Source of the DNA: Acidobacteriota bacterium
GTDB taxonomy: Bacteria; Acidobacteriota; Thermoanaerobaculia; Multivoradales; Multivoraceae
NCBI GenBank assembly: GCA_028875725.1
Contig: JAPPCR010000001.1
Location: 1-39,019, forward strand
Length of the DNA stretch: 39,019 bases
Direction: 5' to 3'
Shown here: positions 1-7,889 of the stretch, piece by piece
How the letters are laid out: each line of letters begins with the position of its first letter
How positions within the stretch are numbered: the first letter of the stretch is position 1
Position numbers and translations under genes: made by a program
Notes under the pieces: generated by a model
Database searches by the model: none
Seen by the model: the letters and a program-made list of their open reading frames with translations, nothing else
What the model was told of the DNA's origin: nothing

Positions 1-1
1 C

Positions 2-160
2 CACGTGTGGGTGTTCGGGGCTTCGACGACGGACCTGGGCTACGTGATCCGGGTGATGGACACGGTGACCGGCGCGTCGAAGGAGTACGGCAACGTGCCG
101 GGAATGCCGGCCCCCGCGATCACCGACGTCGTGGCCTTTCCGGGGGGGTGCCGGCCCTAG
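2..160 (+). CDS. C-terminal end of a secreted protein (5' end outside window)
   Basis: The frame is open from the window edge to TAG at 158-160 and encodes the last 52 residues of a protein that starts upstream. The visible part begins HVWVFGASTTD, runs through a beta-strand-rich stretch (YVIRVMDTVTGASKEY) and ends near ITDVVAFPGG. From memory, this resembles a short C-terminal module on secreted proteins of Acidobacteriota, with the pattern WVF..LTD..Y.(I/L).V.DT.TG. followed by Y.NP.G and DT.AF. That likeness is recollection and not a search result. The main domain, and so the function, cannot be seen. No terminator with a T-tract follows the stop. Confidence 0.6.
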   Translation, partial: HVWVFGASTTDLGYVIRVMDTVTGASKEYGNVPGMPAPAITDVVAFPGGCRP

Positions 161-227
161 AAGCAGGCCGCCGCCAGCGGAACGCGGTGACGTCGATGAC
201 CTCGCGCGCCGCCTGGACGCGCTCGCC

Positions 228-255
228 TGAGGGCGCGGTAAGGTACGCGCCCTCA
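228..255. other. Perfect 10-bp inverted repeat upstream of the LLM oxidoreductase
   Basis: The arm TGAGGGCGCG (228-237) and its exact complement CGCGCCCTCA (246-255) flank an 8-base spacer. The spacer contains the -10-like TAAGGT (239-244), so the repeat brackets the likely promoter. There is no T-tract, so a Rho-independent terminator is unlikely. An operator for a dimeric regulator, or a chance GC-rich hairpin, are both possible. Confidence 0.35.
239..244 (+). promoter_or_regulatory. Possible -10 hexamer (TAAGGT) for the LLM oxidoreductase
   Basis: TAAGGT fits the TANNNT -10 pattern and lies 41 bases before the ATG at 286, leaving a leader of about 35 bases that holds a GGAG ribosome site (274-277). 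No convincing -35 is visible. The longer string TAAGGTACGCG recurs exactly at 7794-7804, in another promoter-like position. Confidence 0.35.
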
Positions 256-285
256 CCGCCCACGTGACTGCACGGAGTCCCGCGA

Positions 286-1188
286 ATGCGTTTCAGCTAC
301 TGGCCCGCCCCCACGATGCCCTGGCCCGATCTACTGGAGATGTCCCGGCACGTCGAGGCAACCGGCTGGGATGGCATCTGGTACGCCGACCACTTCATGC
401 CGAACGGCGAGGACACGTCGGCGCCGTGGGCGGAGAGCTGGACCACGATCGCGGCTCTCGCGGCGGCGGTGCCGCGCGTGCGTCTCGGTCCACTGGTCAC
501 CGGCAACACTTACCGGCATCCGGCGGTGCTGGCGAAGATGGCGGCGACGATCGATCACATCTCGGGCGGCCGGGTGGTGCTGGGCCTTGGCGCCGGCTGG
601 CAGGAGAACGAGCACCTGGCCTACGGCATCCCGTTCTACACGATGGGCGAGCGGCTCCGGCGGCTGGACGAGGCCTGCCGGACGATCAAGGCGCTCTACG
701 GTTCGCAGCGAGCGAGCTACGTTGGCGACGCCTACCAGCTCGTCGATGCGCCGCTCGAGCCCAAGCCGGTCCAGGACCCGCTGCCGCTGATGATCGGCGG
801 CGGCGGGGAGAAGGTCACCCTGCGGATCACCGCCCAGCATGCCGACGAGTGGAACGTCTGGGGAACAGCCGACATCCTCAGGCACAAGATGGCGGTGCTC
901 GACGCCCACTGCGAGAACGTGGGACGGGAGCCGGCGGAGATCGAGCGGTCGGCGGTGGCACTGCTCTTCCTGAGCGACGACGAGGCGTTTCTGTCCAAGG
1001 TGCGGGCACGCGGCACGGGAATGCCGTCGAACATCGGCGGCGTCTCGGAGATCGCCGACGCGGTCGACGCCTACCGGGACGCCGGAGTGCACGAGTTCAT
1101 CGTTCCGGCGTTCAACCTGGGCGGCAAGGATCGCCAGAAGGAGGTCCTCGACCGGTTCATCGAGGAGGTCGCGCCGGCATTCCGCTAA
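286..1188 (+). CDS. LLM class F420-dependent oxidoreductase (luciferase-like monooxygenase fold)
   Basis: The 300-residue protein has the length and motif order of the luciferase-like monooxygenase family. WDGIWYADHF lies near residues 28-37, and RHPAVLAKMAATIDHISGGR followed by VVLGLGAGW near 77-105. The latter segment is the most conserved part of the F420-dependent subgroup and shapes the cofactor pocket of the TIM barrel. A second conserved stretch, PLPLMIGGGGEK, comes at about 165-176. Such enzymes pass hydride from reduced F420 or FMN to an organic substrate, and the substrate cannot be read from sequence. The start is supported by GGAG at 274-277 with 8-base spacing. The next gene begins 31 bases downstream but seems to have its own -10-like site. 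The protein has no signal peptide and should be cytoplasmic. Confidence 0.88.
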   Translation: MRFSYWPAPTMPWPDLLEMSRHVEATGWDGIWYADHFMPNGEDTSAPWAESWTTIAALAAAVPRVRLGPLVTGNTYRHPAVLAKMAATIDHISGGRVVLGLGAGWQENEHLAYGIPFYTMGERLRRLDEACRTIKALYGSQRASYVGDAYQLVDAPLEPKPVQDPLPLMIGGGGEKVTLRITAQHADEWNVWGTADILRHKMAVLDAHCENVGREPAEIERSAVALLFLSDDEAFLSKVRARGTGMPSNIGGVSEIADAVDAYRDAGVHEFIVPAFNLGGKDRQKEVLDRFIEEVAPAFR

Positions 1189-1204
1189 CTGACCGCGCCA
1201 GCGT

Positions 1205-1210
1205 CTAGAA
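1205..1210 (+). promoter_or_regulatory. Possible -10 hexamer (TAGAAT), leaderless arrangement
   Basis: TAGAAT sits 9 bases before the ATG at 1220, and no Shine-Dalgarno sequence lies between. With the usual distance from -10 to the transcription start, the mRNA would begin at or within a few bases of the start codon. Confidence 0.35.
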
Positions 1211-1219
1211 TCCACAGCT

Positions 1220-2647
1220 ATGGGGTCACGCCCTTCCGACCTCCGGATGTCGCAGGAAGCCATGCTGGCTCTGGCCGAAAAGGCGGCGGAGTTAGCGGTG
1301 ACCCGGATCGAGAGTTTGCCCGGCGAGAGCGCCTGGGACGGGGAGTTCAAGGAAGGCCTCGAGCGACTGCTGCTCGAGGACCCGCCGGAGGAAGGCCGCC
1401 CGGCCGAAGAGGTCCTGCAGCAGGCCGTCGAGGACATCCTCCCGATGACGACCCGGCTGGACCACCCCCGCTGCTTCGGATTCGTTCCGTCGGAGCCGAC
1501 GTGGCCCGGTGTGATCGCGGACTTCCTGGCCTCCGCCTGGAACGTGAACGCCTGCACCTGGTTGGTCGCGAGCGGTCCGAGCCAGGTCGAACTCACGGTC
1601 CTGGATTGGTTTCGGCAGTGGCTCGGCTATCCGAAGAGCTCGGGTGGACTGTTGACCAGCGGTGGCTCCGCCGCCAGCGTGGACGCGTTCGTCGCGGCCA
1701 GGGAAGCGGCCGGAAATCCCGGACGCCCGTCCGTGTACATGAGCGACCAGAGCCACAGTGCGCAGGTGCGGGCCGCGATGATCGTCGGCGTCAGGCCGGA
1801 CTGCATTCGGAAGGTTGCGACAGACGGGGAGTTCCGTCTGGATATGACGGCGCTCGCTCGCGCCGTGGCTGAGGACCGCGCGAAGGGGCTTCAGCCGATC
1901 GCGGTCTGCGCGAACGCGGGCGCCCCCAGCACCGGGGCGATCGACCCGCTCCATGCGATGGCGGACTACTGCCAGGCGGAGGACATCTGGCTACACACGG
2001 ACGCGGCCTACGGAGGCTTCGCGGCGATCACCGATAAGGGCAGGGAGGCCCTGAGCGGTATCGAGCGCGCCGACTCGATCGGACTCGACCCGCACAAGTG
2101 GCTGTTCCAGCCCTACGAGGTGGGCTGCCTCCTGGTCAAGGATGCCAACAAGCTCGAAGACGTCTTCGCGTTTGGTACCACCGTCCTTCAGGACACGATC
2201 TGGGGCGCCAACCACCCGAACATCAACGATCGTGGCCTCCAACTGAGCCGCTCGTTCCGGGCCCTGAAGATCTGGATGTCAATCCAGACCTTCGGGATGT
2301 CCGCATTCCGAATGGCGGTGTCGAAGGGGATGGAACTCGCTGCGCAGGCGGATGAGTACATCCGGCAGAGCCACATCCTGGAACCGCTGGCACCGGCGTC
2401 GCTCGGCATGGTCTGCATGCGGGTCAACCCGGAGGGCGCAGGACTGGAGCAGGAGACTCTCGACCGCGTCAACCGCGAAGTTCTCGCGCGGCTCTTCTGG
2501 GATGACCGAGCCTTCGTCTCATCGACGTCTCTCCATGGGACCTTCGCGCTTCGGCTCTGCATCATCAACCACTCGACGAGTTGGGACGACGTGCGGGAGA
2601 CGCTGGAGGCGATGGAGCGGTTCGGCGAGGACGCGGTGGCAGCGTGA
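1220..2647 (+). CDS. Pyridoxal phosphate-dependent amino acid decarboxylase (group II / aromatic-L-amino-acid decarboxylase type)
   Basis: The 475-residue protein matches the fold-type I group II decarboxylases. His179 in SDQSHSAQ is placed to stack on the PLP ring. Asp261 in LHTDAAYGG should bind the pyridine nitrogen. Lys293 in LDPHKWLFQPYE is the Schiff-base lysine. TSGGSAASVDAF (about 146-157) forms part of the phosphate-binding region. HPRCFGFVPSEPT (82-94) is the N-terminal substrate-site motif of this family. It probably decarboxylates an aromatic or related amino acid in the cytoplasm, but annotated relatives include tyrosine, tryptophan and DOPA decarboxylases, so the substrate is open. 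The ATG at 1220 has no ribosome site and a -10-like TAGAAT just before it. The stop lies 19 bases from the convergent GWxTD gene. Confidence 0.9.
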   Translation: MGSRPSDLRMSQEAMLALAEKAAELAVTRIESLPGESAWDGEFKEGLERLLLEDPPEEGRPAEEVLQQAVEDILPMTTRLDHPRCFGFVPSEPTWPGVIADFLASAWNVNACTWLVASGPSQVELTVLDWFRQWLGYPKSSGGLLTSGGSAASVDAFVAAREAAGNPGRPSVYMSDQSHSAQVRAAMIVGVRPDCIRKVATDGEFRLDMTALARAVAEDRAKGLQPIAVCANAGAPSTGAIDPLHAMADYCQAEDIWLHTDAAYGGFAAITDKGREALSGIERADSIGLDPHKWLFQPYEVGCLLVKDANKLEDVFAFGTTVLQDTIWGANHPNINDRGLQLSRSFRALKIWMSIQTFGMSAFRMAVSKGMELAAQADEYIRQSHILEPLAPASLGMVCMRVNPEGAGLEQETLDRVNREVLARLFWDDRAFVSSTSLHGTFALRLCIINHSTSWDDVRETLEAMERFGEDAVAA

Positions 2648-2666
2648 AGGCCGTCGCCGGTAGCTT

Positions 2667-5219
2667 CTACGGGTAGTAACCCGACATCGTCCTTACCTCC
2701 GCGTCGCGGGCGTCGACTTCGACCCGCACCACCCGGAACTCGCTCTCGGGCCTGTTGCTGGTCGACTGGTAGGTGAGCAGGTAGCGGTTCCGCAGTTCCC
2801 GCTCGATCCGCGTGTAGATCGCGTCGAGCTGGCTGACGCCGTCGATGAAGAAGGCCTGGCCGCCCGTCTCTTCGGCGATGCGTTCGAGCACCCGGCGCGT
2901 CGTTCGGTCCACCGCCGCTTCCCGGAGGCCTATGGCGTAGATCGTTACCCCTGAACGCTGCGCGGTCTCGAGCGCGCTTTCGAACGTGAAGGAGCTGTTC
3001 TCGTCCTTGCCGTCGGAAAGGAGGAGCAGGGCCTTCTGACCGCTGATGCCATCGAAGTAGCTGAGAGCGAAGACGAGGCTGTCGTAGAGCGACGTCGTGC
3101 CGGTCGCCCTGAGGCCCGCCAGCGCCCGCGCGAGCTGGCCCCGGTCTTTCGTGAACCGGCTCTCGACCCGCGCCCGGTTGGCGAAGGCGAGGACCGCCAT
3201 TCGGTCCCTGGGCCGGAGCGTGTTGTCGACGAAGCGCTGGGCGGCGGCCCGCACCTGGTCGATCGAGTCCTGCATCGAAGCCGATGTATCGAGCAGCAGG
3301 CCGGCGTGGAAGGGCGTGTCGTCGACCCATTCGAAGCGGCGAACCGTTTGCTGAACGCCGTCCTCGGCGATTCGGAAGCGATCCTGCTCCAGTTCCGGAA
3401 TCGGGCGGCCCCGTTCGTCGACGACGCTGGCGAAGAGTTCGACGTACTGCACGTCGATTCGCTCGACCGGGTTCGGGCTGTTGATGAAGACGACGTCCTC
3501 CGTGCTGCTGCCGTCGGCGAGAAACGCGGCCGCGCGGAGGTAGGTCAGGTTCGGACCGTCGAGCACGACCGGCTGGACCCATGGGGGCTGGTAGAGCGTC
3601 GCGATCCGTTCCTCGCCCAGGAACAGTTCGAGGCGCTCGATCTCCTCGCCGTCCGGCACCGCGATCTCGACGGCCGCGCGCGTGCTCTGCAGGTACTGCT
3701 CGCCGGAGCGCGGTTCGATGAACCGGGCGCGGAAGCGCTGGCCGCCGCGGTTGACCGACATCTCGTCCGACGCGACGACCTTGCCGTCCTTGAGGCCTTC
3801 CACCCGAATCCGGTGCTCGGTCGGGTGCGAGCCCAGGTTCAGCTCCACGCCGAACGGCGGCCGGCGCTTGCGCAGGATCTCACGGCCGTCGAGCGAGAAG
3901 GCGACGGCATCGAAATCGCCGATCGCATGGGTGGAGAAGCGCACCATGCCGACGCGCAGGCGCTCGTCCCGCGGAGGCACCAGGCGCAGGAGGCGCTCGC
4001 CGCGGGCCGCCGCCTGATTGGCCTCGGCGAGAGCCGGGAACGTCTCCAGGATGGTCCTCCGCAGCGATTGCGCCTCCTCGAGGTTCGGAACGTCGATCGT
4101 CTCGTTGACGATGGCGAACTGCTGGCCGAAGACATCTTCGATCTTGAGCCGGATCTGGACCTCGCCGGGCCGGAGGTAGCGCGTGAAGACCAGCGGAACG
4201 GCGTCCCCCTCTTCGCCGCTCGCGGGCAACTCGAAGCGATAGCGGAAAGTCTCGAACAGGCGGTCGTCGCGGATCACCTCGCCCGTCATCTGGAAGCTGT
4301 GGTACTCGCGTTTCTGGAAGCTCCTGCGGCCGGCGCTCGCCCCCGGCACCATGACCAGGCCGTGAGTCACGGTGCGTGTCTGGTTTCGGCCCGGGAAGTC
4401 CCACTCGATGTCGACGTCGAACCGCGTGGCGTCCACCGGCAGGTCGGTGTTGAAGGCGGCGAAGGTCGCGAGCCACTCCTCGGGCGCCTCGGGCGGTCCG
4501 GACACCTCCTCGATGACCCCGCTGCTGGCGAGATCCCGCTGGACCGCCTGGGCGGCCCATCCGAACCACTCGTCCCCGCAGAGCACGGCGATGTTCGTGG
4601 TGGGCAGCCCGCGGCGGGAGACGGGGCGGCGGACGACGCTGTCATGCCAGAACACGTAGGGTCGGTTGCGGCTCGTGGCCAGGAAGATGACGACGAAGTG
4701 GCGCGCGGTGCGGTCGCTGCCGCCGTAGAACCAGATCTCCATCTCGCTGGTCCGCGACAGGCAGTAGGCGGCGGTCCGGCCGTCCGGGAGGACGAAGCGG
4801 CCCGGCGGACCGTTCAGCAGGTAGAACAGGGCGCGGGCGTCCTCCAGCGTGCCCCACTGGGAAAGGGCGGCGTCCACCCGGTCCTCCCACAGCACCTGGA
4901 GCTCGTTGAGCGGTGTCCTCGGGTCGGGGTCGCGGGCCTTCCAGAAGGCCTGGATGAACGCCTCGCGACGGTAGTCCTCGGGCAGGCTGACGAAGAACTC
5001 GCGTTCTTCGTCGCTGATCAGCGGGCCGACCCGCTCCAGCCAGCGGACGAAGCGGGTGTCCAGCGGCCTGGGAGTCGCGGCCTCCTGCGCGGCGGCGGCC
5101 GGCCGCGGTTCGTCGGCGTTGCTCTCGTCGACGGCCACGCCAGTGCCGGCCGCCGGGACGAGTAGCGACGCGGCGAGAACGGATGCGATCCTGGTGCGGG
5201 CGATCATCGGAGGGTTCAT
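2667..5219 (-). CDS. GWxTD domain protein with C-terminal VWFA-related (acidobacterial type) domain
   Basis: The 850-residue exported protein has a hydrophobic N-terminus (about residues 10-28). Residues about 54-150 form a GWxTD domain: RFVRWLERVGPLISDEERE, then FWKARDPDPRTPLNE, then QWGTLEDARALFYLLNGPPG, in which the name motif is altered to QWGTLED. A middle region of roughly 250-590 looks like beta-sandwich domains. Residues about 595-820 form a VWA domain introduced by VVDERGRPIPELEQDRFRIAEDG, the lead-in of the VWFA-related acidobacterial family. The metal-site motif DTSAS is intact (Asp644). Both domain types are common in Acidobacteriota and their exact role is unknown; binding or assembly at the cell surface is a reasonable guess. 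It is the last gene of the minus-strand operon, 48 bases after the methyltransferase-like gene. A second ATG at 5207 is a possible start. Confidence 0.88.
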   Translation of the reverse strand: MNPPMIARTRIASVLAASLLVPAAGTGVAVDESNADEPRPAAAAQEAATPRPLDTRFVRWLERVGPLISDEEREFFVSLPEDYRREAFIQAFWKARDPDPRTPLNELQVLWEDRVDAALSQWGTLEDARALFYLLNGPPGRFVLPDGRTAAYCLSRTSEMEIWFYGGSDRTARHFVVIFLATSRNRPYVFWHDSVVRRPVSRRGLPTTNIAVLCGDEWFGWAAQAVQRDLASSGVIEEVSGPPEAPEEWLATFAAFNTDLPVDATRFDVDIEWDFPGRNQTRTVTHGLVMVPGASAGRRSFQKREYHSFQMTGEVIRDDRLFETFRYRFELPASGEEGDAVPLVFTRYLRPGEVQIRLKIEDVFGQQFAIVNETIDVPNLEEAQSLRRTILETFPALAEANQAAARGERLLRLVPPRDERLRVGMVRFSTHAIGDFDAVAFSLDGREILRKRRPPFGVELNLGSHPTEHRIRVEGLKDGKVVASDEMSVNRGGQRFRARFIEPRSGEQYLQSTRAAVEIAVPDGEEIERLELFLGEERIATLYQPPWVQPVVLDGPNLTYLRAAAFLADGSSTEDVVFINSPNPVERIDVQYVELFASVVDERGRPIPELEQDRFRIAEDGVQQTVRRFEWVDDTPFHAGLLLDTSASMQDSIDQVRAAAQRFVDNTLRPRDRMAVLAFANRARVESRFTKDRGQLARALAGLRATGTTSLYDSLVFALSYFDGISGQKALLLLSDGKDENSSFTFESALETAQRSGVTIYAIGLREAAVDRTTRRVLERIAEETGGQAFFIDGVSQLDAIYTRIERELRNRYLLTYQSTSNRPESEFRVVRVEVDARDAEVRTMSGYYP

Positions 5220-5267
5220 CGGGTTTCGTCGTCCGATTCTGCAACGAATCGGTTCCTCGGCAGATTC

Positions 5268-6011
5268 CTAGTGGCCTGAACGTCCGCGCTTGCGCACCTG
5301 TCGCGCGACGGAAACCAGCACCATCAGCCCGAGAACCCCCGCCACGAGGCCGAGGTCCTGCGCGAGCCACGCTTTCGGGCCGAGGCCGCCGACGACGACC
5401 TGATCGACCATCCGCAGGAACAGGAACATCGAGGCGATGAGCAGCGGGGAGTTGTACTCCCGGAGGGCGACCGTGCGCCAACTGAAGCGGGTCTCCGGGG
5501 GCAGCCACAATCGGGGCCGGGGCCAGAAGGCCGGCGTTCGCTCCGACCAGCGGCGGTGGACCACGCCGAAGCGCTTGCCGAGGAACCTCTCTTCGGCGGC
5601 GATCACCCGTTCGTAGAGTAGCCAGTAGACGAGCAGAGCCACGACCACGAACCACCACGACTTCAGAGCGAGCGCGAAGCCCATCAGCACGAAGAGGTTG
5701 CCGAGATAGACCGGGTGCCGGCAGAGCGAGTACATGCCGGTCACGTTCAGGTGGCTCGCGCTCGGCGCCCTGACGCTCCGGGTGGAAGCGCCTGGAGGCG
5801 CGGAACCCAGCGCCGCCCACCGCACCCCGAGTCCGAGCAGTGACACGAGGAGACACAGCGCGAGCCAGCCCAGTCCCGGGTCCGCAGGCAGCACCGCTGA
5901 CCGTCGTTCGAGGATCGCAAACGCCGCGGCGGGCAGCAGGAACACGACGAAGAGGCTCCGGTACCGGAACAGGAAGAGGCCCTGGTCGGCAAGCCGCCGG
6001 CTGTCGTTCAT
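5268..6011 (-). CDS. Isoprenylcysteine carboxyl methyltransferase (ICMT/PEMT) family membrane protein
   Basis: The 247-residue integral membrane protein carries the family signature TGMYSLCRHPVYLGN at residues 91-105, with the invariant RHP at 98-100, followed by a long hydrophobic hairpin and AAEERFLGKRFG (about 138-149), whose Glu residues are typical. GLGVRWAALG (60-69) is the usual upstream motif. These residues form the S-adenosylmethionine site in the family. Bacterial members methylate lipids or unknown membrane substrates, and no protein prenylation is implied. A C-terminal extension of about 70 residues with one or two more hydrophobic segments follows the conserved core. The ATG overlaps the stop of the GT39 gene by four bases (ATGA), so the two are translationally coupled. 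Confidence 0.85.
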   Translation of the reverse strand: MNDSRRLADQGLFLFRYRSLFVVFLLPAAAFAILERRSAVLPADPGLGWLALCLLVSLLGLGVRWAALGSAPPGASTRSVRAPSASHLNVTGMYSLCRHPVYLGNLFVLMGFALALKSWWFVVVALLVYWLLYERVIAAEERFLGKRFGVVHRRWSERTPAFWPRPRLWLPPETRFSWRTVALREYNSPLLIASMFLFLRMVDQVVVGGLGPKAWLAQDLGLVAGVLGLMVLVSVARQVRKRGRSGH

Positions 6012-7732
6012 CGCTCGGATCTTCCGGCCGCGGCAACGCGGGCGGCCGCCTCCGGAGTCGTCAGCAGGACGTGCCCCTGCTCGGGATCGTGGTCGCGAGC
6101 GACCTCGACCAGGTCGAGCGGAGGCGAAAGACGCTCAAGATTGTCCCGTTCGATGAGAAGCCAGACTGGCCGATCCGTGCGGGCGACGAAACGTCGCAGC
6201 GCCTCCTCGTCGCCCTGGTCATGGGCCAGGGTGCCGCCGTGGAGGTCGACCGCGAATCGGCGGGTGTAGAAGAGAAAGGCCGCATCGGGAACAGGATAGA
6301 CCGCGTAGGGCTCGTCGGGTTTCGCCCACTGGACCAGGTCGGCGGAGAGGGCGCGGGCCGACTTGAAGGCGTCACCCAGGGGCAGCAACCGTACGGCGGT
6401 CACCGACATGGTGAGTCCGAGGCCGGTCGCGAGGCAAGCGATCAACAGGTCGGGCCGCCACCGGGCCGCCAGGTACAGGCCGATCAGACCCGCGACGAGG
6501 GGAATGGCGGCAACCGCCTGAAGCGAGGCGATGGTTCCTTCAGGGAGTGAACCGTCGGGCAGGTCCGCCGCCGCACCCGGCGCCGCCAGCACGACGACCC
6601 CGAAGAGAAGCGGCACGGCCGCCGCCGAGACGAGGAATGCCGTCCGATAGCGCGGCCAGCCGTCCCGGATCGCGAGTACGCCGTGGGCCGTGAGCATCGC
6701 GAGCGGCGCAGCGAGCGCGAGCAGGTACACGGTCCGTTTGCCGCCGGACACGCTGAAGAAGACGAACGTGCTGGCGATCCAGACCAGGAGGAATCGGACC
6801 GCACGGGCTTCGCGGCTCTCCGGATCACGGCGGGAACGGCGGAAGGCGGCGTAGATCGCGACCGGGGCCAGCAGCGTCCAGGGTGCGAACGTGCCGGGCA
6901 GGGTCCGGAAGTAGTAGTGCCAGGGCCGGGGGTGGTAGGTCGCCTCGGCGTACCGTGACACGGTCTGGTCGAGGATCAGGGCGTCGAAGTAGGACTTTCC
7001 AGCAAGCCACACCGCCGGCCCGAACCAGGCCAGGACGATCGCGGCCCAGAGCAGCAGCCCGCGCCCCAGTCGGAGATCGGCGATACCGGCCCGGTCGCGC
7101 TCGAACGCGAGCCAGGTGACGACCGCGAGGAGCGGCACGATCAGCCCGACTGGCCCCTTGGCCAGGGTGGCCAGCCCCAGGCAGGCGAAGAACGCAAGGT
7201 TGGCGAGGTTGCCGCCACCGGTCGCTGGACCCTGGGCCTGGGCGTCCGGCCCCCAAGAGCGGCCCCGGGCCCAGAACAGGATGGCGAGCAGTTCCAGGAA
7301 GGTCAGCGTCATGTCGATCTGGCCGACCCGTCCGTTCCACATCACCAGGGCCGAGGTCAGGAAGACCGACGCCGCCAGCCAGGCGGTCCTCCGGCCGAAC
7401 AGCCGCCCGGCGAGCGCGAAGACGACGAGCACGGAGCCGATGCCCGCGAGCAGCGACGGCAGACGGGCGGCGACCTCGTCGACGCCGCCACGAAGGGCTC
7501 CGAACAGGGCGATGTTCCAGAAGTGGAGCGGCGGCTTGTGGTCGTACCTCTCGCCGTTCAGGCGGGGCACCAGGAAGTGCTCCATCGACCGCGGCTCGAG
7601 CAGCATTTCCCGCGCGACTTCGGCATAGCGCGGTTCGTCCGGGTTCCAGAGGTCGCGGCTGCCGATGCCGGGCAGCAGCACGGCGGTGGCTGCGGCGGCG
7701 AGGACGAGGTAGGGAAGCGGGCGTCCTCGCAC
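6008..7732 (-). CDS. Glycosyltransferase family 39 membrane protein (ArnT-like)
   Basis: This is a polytopic membrane protein. The first hydrophobic helix is followed by SRDLWNPDEPRYAEVAREML (about 25-44), the signature first loop of ArnT/PMT-type GT39 enzymes, which holds the catalytic Asp-Glu pair (D32, E33). HKPPLHFWNIALFG follows, then roughly ten further hydrophobic segments and a soluble C-terminal part. GT39 enzymes move a sugar from a polyprenyl-phosphate donor to lipid or protein on the outer face of the inner membrane. I chose GTG at 7732 (574 residues). It has AGGA at 7741-7744 with 8-base spacing, and the likely promoter at 7794-7800 lies upstream of it. An in-frame ATG at 7831 would add 33 residues, but it has no ribosome site and lies upstream of that promoter. 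It heads the operon with the ICMT-like and GWxTD genes. Confidence 0.85.
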   Translation of the reverse strand: MRGRPLPYLVLAAAATAVLLPGIGSRDLWNPDEPRYAEVAREMLLEPRSMEHFLVPRLNGERYDHKPPLHFWNIALFGALRGGVDEVAARLPSLLAGIGSVLVVFALAGRLFGRRTAWLAASVFLTSALVMWNGRVGQIDMTLTFLELLAILFWARGRSWGPDAQAQGPATGGGNLANLAFFACLGLATLAKGPVGLIVPLLAVVTWLAFERDRAGIADLRLGRGLLLWAAIVLAWFGPAVWLAGKSYFDALILDQTVSRYAEATYHPRPWHYYFRTLPGTFAPWTLLAPVAIYAAFRRSRRDPESREARAVRFLLVWIASTFVFFSVSGGKRTVYLLALAAPLAMLTAHGVLAIRDGWPRYRTAFLVSAAAVPLLFGVVVLAAPGAAADLPDGSLPEGTIASLQAVAAIPLVAGLIGLYLAARWRPDLLIACLATGLGLTMSVTAVRLLPLGDAFKSARALSADLVQWAKPDEPYAVYPVPDAAFLFYTRRFAVDLHGGTLAHDQGDEEALRRFVARTDRPVWLLIERDNLERLSPPLDLVEVARDHDPEQGHVLLTTPEAAARVAAAGRSER

Positions 7733-7740
7733 GGATCGAA

Positions 7741-7744
7741 TCCT
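7741..7744 (-). promoter_or_regulatory. Ribosome binding site deciding the GT39 start
   Basis: AGGA on the minus strand sits 8 bases before GTG 7732. The alternative ATG at 7831 has nothing comparable. Confidence 0.4.
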
Positions 7745-7793
7745 GCCACAGGGCAATCCGGCAACGGCCGGGCTCCGTTGTCCCTCGCGACGA

Positions 7794-7800
7794 TAAGGTA
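7794..7800. promoter_or_regulatory. Symmetric TAAGGTA: possible shared -10 of a divergent promoter
   Basis: TAAGGTA gives TAAGGT on the plus strand, facing the HMG-CoA-lyase-like gene at 7890, and TACCTT on the minus strand, facing the GT39 start at 7732. Both fit TANNNT. The arrangement would give leaders of about 85 and 55 bases. It is one of three such sites between divergent genes in this window. Confidence 0.35.
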
Positions 7801-7844
7801 CGCGTTCCGTAGACAGGTCGTTGACAGCCATCAGGGTAGAGGAT

Positions 7845-7862
7845 GCCGGCCGGAAGGCCGGC
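7845..7862. repeat. REP-like palindrome, copy 1
   Basis: GCCGGCC (7845-7851), a GGAA spacer (a GNRA-type loop if transcribed) and GGCCGGC (7856-7862) form a perfect 7-bp stem. It lies in the leader of the HMG-CoA-lyase-like gene. Its core CGGCC-RGAA-GCCGG matches the palindrome at 34364-34386, suggesting a dispersed family. A chance match in this GC-rich sequence is possible. Confidence 0.4.
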
Positions 7863-7889
7863 GCACAGACGAAAGAGAGGACTCAGGCG

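Noticed and set aside
264..1208. Alternative plus-strand frame over the LLM oxidoreductase
   Set aside because: Frame-shifted shadow; the frame starting at 286 carries all family motifs and a ribosome site.
331..1596. Open frame of 421 codons opposite the LLM oxidoreductase and the decarboxylase start
   Set aside because: It crosses two well-supported genes and shows no family motif.
3306..5165. Open frame of 619 codons opposite the GWxTD gene
   Set aside because: Composition is rich in Arg, Glu, Val and Leu with no domain; the minus-strand frame shows clear GWxTD and VWA motifs.
7733..7831. Upstream ATG for the GT39 gene
   Set aside because: No ribosome site, no conserved residues, and the likely promoter at 7794-7800 would lie inside the coding sequence. 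It cannot be excluded fully.
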